Positions 12,545-17,322 of a stretch of DNA of 17,322 nucleotides are shown in pieces (position 1 is the first letter of the stretch; each line of letters starts with the position of its first letter). Source of the stretch: Acidobacteriaceae bacterium (GTDB taxonomy: Bacteria; Acidobacteriota; Terriglobia; Terriglobales; Acidobacteriaceae); contig PLYW01000176.1 in NCBI GenBank assembly GCA_003151875.1, forward strand, positions 8,853 through 26,174, written 5' to 3'. The position numbers were made by a program, and so were the translations under genes. A model generated the notes under the pieces. That model was not told where the DNA came from, made no database searches, and worked only from the letters and a program-made list of their open reading frames with translations.

Positions 12545-14845
12545 ATGGCAATTACTAAGCAGGATGCTCTCGACTACCACTTTGGGTCACGGCCGGGGAA
12601 GATAGAAGTTACTTCCACAAAGCCTTGCCTCACCCAACGCGATCTCAGTCTCGCCTATACACCGGGCGTCGCCGATCCCTGCCTGGAGATCGAGAAGAAC
12701 CCGCAAGATGTATTCAAGTACACCGCCAAGGGCAATCTGGTGGCGGTGGTAACCAATGGGACCGCGGTGCTGGGACTGGGCGACATCGGGGCCCTGGCCG
12801 GCAAGCCGGTCATGGAAGGCAAAGGTGTCCTCTTCAAGAGGTTCGCTGACATCGACGTATTCGATATCGAACTGGATACCCATAATCCCGACGAGATCAT
12901 CAAGACCTGCCAACTTCTGGAACCCACCTTCGGCGGCATCAACCTGGAAGACATCAAAGCGCCGGAATGCTTCTACGTTGAAGAGACGCTCAAGAAGACG
13001 ATGAAGATCCCGGTCTTCCACGACGACCAGCACGGCACCGCCATTATTTCGGGCGCGGCGCTGGTGAACGCGGTAGAAATGACCGGCAAGCGCATGGACC
13101 AGATCAAGATAGTGGTCAACGGCGCCGGCGCGGCTGGCATCGCCTGCGCTGAGCACTATGGCTGCCTCGGCGCGAAGCGCGAGAACATTACCCTGGTTGA
13201 CACCAAAGGCGTCATCTACAAAGGCCGCAAAGAAGGAATGAATCCCTACAAGGAGCGGTTCGCGAAAGACACGCCGATGCGGACCCTGGCCGAGGCCGCC
13301 AACGGTGTGGATGTTCTGCTGGGACTTTCCGTTAAGGGCGCCTTCACGCCGGAGATGATCGCGTCGCTGGCGCCGCGACCGGTGGTGTTCGCCATGGCCA
13401 ACCCCGATCCGGAGATCACGTACGAGGAAGCGCGCGCGATCCGTGATGACATCATCATGGCGACGGGCCGCTCCGATTATCCAAACCAAGTCAATAACGT
13501 GTTGGGATTCCCATTCATTTTCCGTGGCGCCCTCGATGTGCACGCCACCACCATCAATGAGGAAATGAAGCTGGCCGCCACTTATGCCCTGGCAGCGCTG
13601 GCGAAAGAAGATGTTCCCGACTCCGTCTGCCGCGCCTACGGTGTAGACACGCTGAAGTTTGGCATTGACTACATCATTCCCAAGCCGTTCGATCCGCGCG
13701 TGCTGGTGTGGGAAGCGGCTGCCGTGGCCAAGGCCGCCATGGACACCGGCGTGGCGCAAAATCCGGTGAACATCACGGAATACCGCGAGCAGCTTGAGAA
13801 ACGGCTGGGCAAGGCGCACGAGTTAATGCGCTCCATGATCCACAAGGCCCAGTGCCATCCTAAACGCGTGGTCTTCCCCGAGGGCTCGCACCAGAAGATC
13901 CTGCGCGCCTGCCATGTCCTGATCGAGGAAAAGATTGCCGTTCCGATTCTGCTGGGTCGCGCTGAAGAGGTCCGGCGCACCGCCACCGAGTTGGGGCTGG
14001 CGCTGAACGGTATCACCATCGTGGACCCCGAAACCGCCCCGCGGCGGCAGGAGTATGTCCGTGAGTTGTATCGCTTGCGGCAGCGTCGCGGTGTGACGCT
14101 GGGATCCGCAGGCGAACTGATGAACGATCGCAACATCTTCGGCTCCATGATGGTCCGCATGGGTGACGCGGATGCCATCGTCTCGGGCGTGACCCAGAAC
14201 TATCCCGACACGATTCGTCCGGCATTGCAGGTGATCGGAGTTCGCGAAGGCATCCACAAGGTCTCCGGCCTCTATCTCATCATCACCCGCAAGGGCAAGC
14301 CGTACTTCCTGGCCGATGCCACGGTCAACATTGAACCCACCGCCGAGGACCTAGCAGAGATCGCTCTCTGTGCGGCCGAAGAGGCGCGCCGGTTCGACAT
14401 TGAGCCGCGCGTGGCCATGCTCTCCTTCTCTAGCTTCGGCAGCACCAAGCACCCGCTGTGCGACAAGATTCGTCGGGCAACGGAGCTGGTGCGTTACGCC
14501 GACCCCACTCTCATCATCGACGGCGAGGTCCAGAGCGACATCGCGGTCAACGCCAAGAAGATGGAAGCGGCATTCCCCTTCTCCCCGTTACAGGGCGGAG
14601 CCAACGTGCTGATCTTCCCCAATCTGGAAGCCAGCAATATCGCTTGCAAGCTTCTGACCAGCGTCGGGGGCGCGGAAACGGTCGGCCCCATACTCCTGGG
14701 CATGGCAAAGCCAGTGCATCTGCTGGCGCGAGGGGTGGAGGTGGAGGACATCGTCAATATAACCACCATTGCCGTGGTTGACGCACAGGACAGCGTGGTT
14801 CCGGCCGGCTCTCAAGCGGAACGCGCCCTAGCAACGGTCGGCTAA
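12545..14845 (+). CDS. maeB: NADP-dependent malic enzyme with C-terminal phosphotransacetylase-like domain
   Basis: A 766-residue cytosolic enzyme that decarboxylates malate oxidatively to pyruvate, giving NADPH and linking the TCA cycle to gluconeogenesis and acetyl-CoA. Residues about 1-160 form the malic N-terminal domain (SLAYTPGVADPCLEI, VTNGTAVLGLGDIGALAG, FADIDVFDIEL, NLEDIKAPECF). PVFHDDQHGTAI (156-167) carries metal and substrate ligands. NGAGAAGIA (192-200) is the NAD(P)-binding loop. From about residue 430 a phosphotransacetylase-like domain begins (KRVVFPEGSHQKILRAC) and runs to the end. In such fusions it usually has no Pta activity and may sense acetyl-CoA. Length matches the MaeB class. 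The ATG at 12545 has GGAGG five bases ahead. A longer in-frame start 48 bases upstream lacks a site. It is probably transcribed alone. Confidence 0.95.
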   Translation: MAITKQDALDYHFGSRPGKIEVTSTKPCLTQRDLSLAYTPGVADPCLEIEKNPQDVFKYTAKGNLVAVVTNGTAVLGLGDIGALAGKPVMEGKGVLFKRFADIDVFDIELDTHNPDEIIKTCQLLEPTFGGINLEDIKAPECFYVEETLKKTMKIPVFHDDQHGTAIISGAALVNAVEMTGKRMDQIKIVVNGAGAAGIACAEHYGCLGAKRENITLVDTKGVIYKGRKEGMNPYKERFAKDTPMRTLAEAANGVDVLLGLSVKGAFTPEMIASLAPRPVVFAMANPDPEITYEEARAIRDDIIMATGRSDYPNQVNNVLGFPFIFRGALDVHATTINEEMKLAATYALAALAKEDVPDSVCRAYGVDTLKFGIDYIIPKPFDPRVLVWEAAAVAKAAMDTGVAQNPVNITEYREQLEKRLGKAHELMRSMIHKAQCHPKRVVFPEGSHQKILRACHVLIEEKIAVPILLGRAEEVRRTATELGLALNGITIVDPETAPRRQEYVRELYRLRQRRGVTLGSAGELMNDRNIFGSMMVRMGDADAIVSGVTQNYPDTIRPALQVIGVREGIHKVSGLYLIITRKGKPYFLADATVNIEPTAEDLAEIALCAAEEARRFDIEPRVAMLSFSSFGSTKHPLCDKIRRATELVRYADPTLIIDGEVQSDIAVNAKKMEAAFPFSPLQGGANVLIFPNLEASNIACKLLTSVGGAETVGPILLGMAKPVHLLARGVEVEDIVNITTIAVVDAQDSVVPAGSQAERALATVG

Positions 14846-14874
14846 AGCCGATCCACAAACTGCAGGAACCGCAA

Positions 14875-14900
14875 AAGGCGCGCCAGCAATGGCGCGCCTT
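14875..14900. terminator. Perfect hairpin after the malic enzyme gene
   Basis: AAGGCGCGCC (14875-14884) and GGCGCGCCTT (14891-14900) form a perfect ten-base-pair stem with a six-base loop, 30 bases after the maeB stop. Each arm contains the self-complementary octamer GGCGCGCC. There is no proper T-run (only TT before GG), so it may stall or stabilise transcripts rather than be a textbook terminator. Confidence 0.6.
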
Positions 14901-14945
14901 GGTAATGGTCGCCGACTCCAAACTGCATGACGACGACTGAGAGCT

Positions 14946-14954
14946 TGGTATGAT
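14946..14954 (+). promoter_or_regulatory. Extended -10 promoter for tmk-holB
   Basis: TGGTATGAT is an extended -10 element (TGn followed by TATGAT, five of six matches). It lies after the maeB hairpin and 36 bases before the tmk ATG, with an expected start near 14961. No good -35 hexamer is visible, which is typical of extended -10 promoters. Confidence 0.45.
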
Positions 14955-14990
14955 GACCCGAGGCCAAAGCTCCCTGGCCAAAGCACAAAG

Positions 14991-15665
14991 ATGCGCGGCA
15001 AGTTCATCACCTTCGAAGGGCTCGACGGTTGCGGCAAATCCACGCAACTGGAGAAGCTGGCCGCGGTTTTGCGCGTACGCGGAATTGACGTAGTCACCAC
15101 GCGCGAGCCGGGAGGCACGATTATCGGCGAGCGTATCCGCGCGGTGCTGCTCGACTCGCGCACCGCCGGCCTGGATCCCCACGCCGAGATGGCGCTGATG
15201 TTTGCGGCGCGCGCGCAATTGATCGCCGAGGTGATCGCGCCCGCGCTCGAAGCAGGTCGGTGGGTGCTGTGCGATCGTTTCACCGATTCCACCGAGGCTT
15301 ACCAGGGCGGGGGACGGCAGCTGGGCAGCGACGCCGTGCTGCAATTGCACCGGGTGCTCTGTGGCCGCTTGTGGCCCGATCTCACCATCCTGATGGACTC
15401 TGACGTAAGCTCCAGCGTCGGGCGCGCCCGTCGCCGCAACCTGGCTGCCACGGAGGAAACACCGGACGAGAACCGCTTCGAGAAAGAGAGTTATGCTTTC
15501 TTTACCCGGGTGCGCAACGGATTTCTGGAGCTCGCCAAGCGCGAGCCGCAACGAGTGGTGTTGGTGGACGCGCGCCCCAAGCTTGAAGTCGTGCATCCAC
15601 AAATCGTGCGCCTGGTCTTCGAGCGCTTGATCGACACTGGGGACAAGAAAGCAACACCTGCATAA
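14991..15665 (+). CDS. tmk: Thymidylate kinase
   Basis: A 224-residue cytosolic kinase that phosphorylates dTMP to dTDP with ATP. The P-loop GLDGCGKST is at residues 10-18, followed by TREPGGT (the dTMP-binding REPGGT motif), then RAQLIAEVIAPAL and CDRFTDSTEAYQGGGR (the DRF motif that contacts substrate). The lid region RARRRNLAATEETPDENRFE contains several arginines. Length is slightly above the usual 205-215 because of a C-terminal extension. The start at 14991 gives the expected MRGKFITFEGLDG opening, although the upstream sequence is A-rich with no clear Shine-Dalgarno site. holB begins five bases after the stop, so the two are co-transcribed and probably translationally coupled, a common tmk-holB arrangement. 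Confidence 0.96.
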   Translation: MRGKFITFEGLDGCGKSTQLEKLAAVLRVRGIDVVTTREPGGTIIGERIRAVLLDSRTAGLDPHAEMALMFAARAQLIAEVIAPALEAGRWVLCDRFTDSTEAYQGGGRQLGSDAVLQLHRVLCGRLWPDLTILMDSDVSSSVGRARRRNLAATEETPDENRFEKESYAFFTRVRNGFLELAKREPQRVVLVDARPKLEVVHPQIVRLVFERLIDTGDKKATPA

Positions 15666-15670
15666 ACCAT

Positions 15671-16765
15671 ATGCCATTCTCTGATTTTCATGGCAACGCC
15701 GAAGTGGTCCACGACATGCGCGAGATGCTGGCGCACCAACACTTCCCGCACGCCATAATCCTCTCGGGCCCGCAGGGTTCCGGCAAGTTCACGCTGAGTC
15801 AAATGGTTGCGAAAGCGATGAACTGCCTGCAGCAACCTCTCACCGCTGGGCTGCCGGATTTCTGCGGGCAGTGCAGCAACTGCGTCCGCATCGCCGAGGC
15901 TGACGCGCTGGAAGAGCGCTTTGCCGAGGCGGTGGAAGCGCGCGAGAACCTCCGCGAGGCCGACAAGCGCGACACTCGCCTGTTCGTTCAGACCCATCCC
16001 GACGTGCTGATCATCCCGCCCGACCCGCCGCAAATGCTGGTGAAGGTGGACCAGGTCCGCCACGTCATTCACGAGATCTACTACAAGCCCGTGGAGGGCC
16101 GCGAGCGGGTTTACATCTTCAGCGACGCCGAGTTCATGAAGGAAGCAGCCAACTCGCTGCTGAAAATTCTGGAAGAGCCGCCGCAATTCGCCACCCTGTT
16201 TCTGCTGACTGACAATCCCGCCGCGCTGCTGCCCACGATTCGGTCGCGCTGCATGCACCTGCGGCTGGCGCCGGTTGGCGCCGCCGAAGTCGAACAGTAT
16301 CTCGCCGCGGTGCGTCCAGAATGGAAGGGGCGCGAACGGGCGCTGGTAGCGCGGGTTTGCGGCGGAGGCCTGGGCCGCGCCCGCAGCTTCGATCTGGCCG
16401 CCTATGTGGCCGCGCGCCAGGACGCGCTGGCGCTGCTGGGCCCCGCGATGGGGAGCGCCGACCACAGCGCGCTGTTCCGTGTGACCGATGCCTATCGCGC
16501 CGGCGCCGATGGCAAGGCCAAGACGGAGCGGTTGGTCCGAACGCTCTATTCCTTGCTGGAGGACTTGCTGTTCCTGAAGTCGGGGACCCCCGAGTTGGTG
16601 CGCAACCAGGACCTGCAGGCGGAGCTGGATAAGATGTCGTCGCAGGTTGAGTTTGCCTGGATTGTAACCGCTACCCAGCGGCTGGGAGAACTGGAGAGCG
16701 GCATGCGCAGGAATTTGCTACGCTCGCTGGCTCTCGATACCTTTGCGACCTCGCTGGAGCGCTGA
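15671..16765 (+). CDS. holB: DNA polymerase III, delta' subunit
   Basis: A 364-residue clamp-loader subunit that, with DnaX and delta, opens and loads the sliding clamp at replication forks. It opens with FHGNAEVVHDMREML, then HAIILSGPQGSGKFT (an intact P-loop at 33-40) and the zinc-binding set Cys52, Cys65, Cys68, Cys71 (DFCGQCSNC). It continues with THPDVLII, VKVDQVRHVI, EAANSLLKILEEPP and the SRC motif at 192-194 (TIRSRCMHLRLAP). The C-terminal half is the helical collar domain. Between the zinc cluster and THPDV is an insertion of about 30 residues rich in Glu, Ala and Arg, likely helical, absent from E. coli HolB. DnaX is excluded by length and lack of its domains III-V. No Shine-Dalgarno site is seen; translation is probably coupled to tmk. 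Confidence 0.9.
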   Translation: MPFSDFHGNAEVVHDMREMLAHQHFPHAIILSGPQGSGKFTLSQMVAKAMNCLQQPLTAGLPDFCGQCSNCVRIAEADALEERFAEAVEARENLREADKRDTRLFVQTHPDVLIIPPDPPQMLVKVDQVRHVIHEIYYKPVEGRERVYIFSDAEFMKEAANSLLKILEEPPQFATLFLLTDNPAALLPTIRSRCMHLRLAPVGAAEVEQYLAAVRPEWKGRERALVARVCGGGLGRARSFDLAAYVAARQDALALLGPAMGSADHSALFRVTDAYRAGADGKAKTERLVRTLYSLLEDLLFLKSGTPELVRNQDLQAELDKMSSQVEFAWIVTATQRLGELESGMRRNLLRSLALDTFATSLER

Positions 16766-16967
16766 CTTGCGCCATGACACCAAAGTAGTATCCACAGGCA
16801 GAATCGATTGTTTTGCGGAATCGGCTGTGTTAGGGTATCTGCAAGTTCACACCTTTAACAGCCTGGGACCATTCAAGCCAGAGTGCCCGCGACCCCTGCA
16901 TGGAGTTCACGCTTGAGTTGGCGGCGTCCGTAAGGCTGGTGTGCAAACCACCATAGGAGTAAACACC

Positions 16968-17322
16968 ATGAAAGATTCCATGGACTCCACCGCCGTGAGC
17001 CGCGCTCTCGACTCGGAAGTGTTTGCCAACCGCAAGCTCATTCGTCCCGCCCTCAACCGCAACGACCATCCGCGCCAGGAGGCCGCTGAGCGCCGGCCGC
17101 GTAGCGAGCGCCCCAGCCCCATGAATGGCGGCAAGAAGACCCCGCCGCCGGAGCAGACCCATGCCGAGAATTTCTACTATCAGAAGCAGATGCAGACCAA
17201 GACGCCGATGGTCCTGGTGCTGCACGATGGGGAAGAGGTCCACGGCGTCATCGAGTGGTACGACAAATACTGTCTGAAAGTGAACCGCCCCGGCGCTACC
17301 AATCTGCTGATCTACAAACCCA
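16968..17322 (+). CDS. Hfq-like RNA-binding protein with long N-terminal extension (partial, runs off the right edge)
   Basis: The frame is open from the ATG at 16968 to the window edge (118 residues seen). Residues about 67-118 match an Hfq/Sm-like domain: AENFYYQKQMQTKTPM, LHDGEEVHGVIEWYDK, YCLKVN and NLLIYKP. This corresponds to the N-terminal helix and Sm1 motif, and the Sm2 motif should follow outside the window. Established knowledge: Hfq forms a hexameric ring that binds A/U-rich mRNA and small RNAs. Ordinary Hfq has fewer than about ten residues before the helix. Here about 66 residues precede it, polar and rich in Arg, Pro and Lys (for instance ERRPRSERPS), probably disordered. AGGAG at 16955-16959 lies eight bases before the ATG. 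A second in-frame ATG (16980) is less well spaced. The long leader from holB suggests its own promoter. Confidence 0.8.
   Translation, partial: MKDSMDSTAVSRALDSEVFANRKLIRPALNRNDHPRQEAAERRPRSERPSPMNGGKKTPPPEQTHAENFYYQKQMQTKTPMVLVLHDGEEVHGVIEWYDKYCLKVNRPGATNLLIYKP

Noticed and set aside
12587..13819. Long (410-codon) open frame on the minus strand
   Set aside because: It is antisense to the conserved malic enzyme gene and arises from GC-rich codon bias; there is no protein-family similarity.
14754..16465. Long minus-strand frames opposite tmk and holB
   Set aside because: They are antisense shadows of two strongly conserved genes, with no ribosome-binding sites or recognisable motifs.

Overview
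The window looks like a chromosomal segment of a soil-type Acidobacteriota (Terriglobia/Koribacter-like). This is inferred from gene content, not from a marker gene. The content includes a DUF2844/DUF3443 secreted pair, a PEP-CTERM protein, a malic enzyme fused to a phosphotransacetylase-like domain, an Hfq-like protein with a long basic N-terminal extension, and GC-rich genes with short Shine-Dalgarno-led leaders. No rRNA, tRNA, CRISPR array, transposase or integrase was seen.

Layout. Positions 1-323 hold the 3' end of glmS (+). Next come two minus-strand genes: a secreted adenosine deaminase (412-2037), whose last codons lie in one arm of an imperfect inverted repeat, and a DUF2254 membrane protein (2264-3592). 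A good sigma-70 promoter at 3723-3752 leads into a Rv2258c-like SAM methyltransferase, followed by a DUF4242 protein and a small exported protein of unknown function. A 404-base non-coding stretch (5840-6243) carries a strong sigma-54 (-24/-12) candidate ahead of a PEP-CTERM beta-propeller-like protein, which ends in a clear terminator. Directly after that terminator lies an EamA transporter that lacks its N-terminal quarter. Two minus-strand genes follow, DUF2844 (9537-10034) and a DUF3443 lipoprotein with aspartic-protease-like motifs (7927-9450).

From 10431 the plus strand carries a nucleoside-salvage cluster: hpt, deoC and a CNT nucleoside transporter. Here hpt carries a one-base frameshift exactly in its PRPP-binding motif. 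The transporter is cut off after about 140 residues, at a junction with a truncated, opposite-strand fragment of a four-helix-bundle protein. The window then returns to housekeeping genes: malic enzyme (maeB), thymidylate kinase (tmk), DNA polymerase III delta' (holB), and an Hfq-like gene running off the right edge.

How the genes fit together. The exported adenosine deaminase, CNT permease, Hpt and DeoC would together form a path for scavenging external nucleosides, but two of the four appear broken. Three damaged genes (EamA, hpt, CNT) in about 5 kb suggest either local gene decay and rearrangement or assembly/sequencing errors, and read-level checking would separate these. The most interesting intact material is the sigma-54 promoter/PEP-CTERM unit and the DUF2844-DUF3443 pair.
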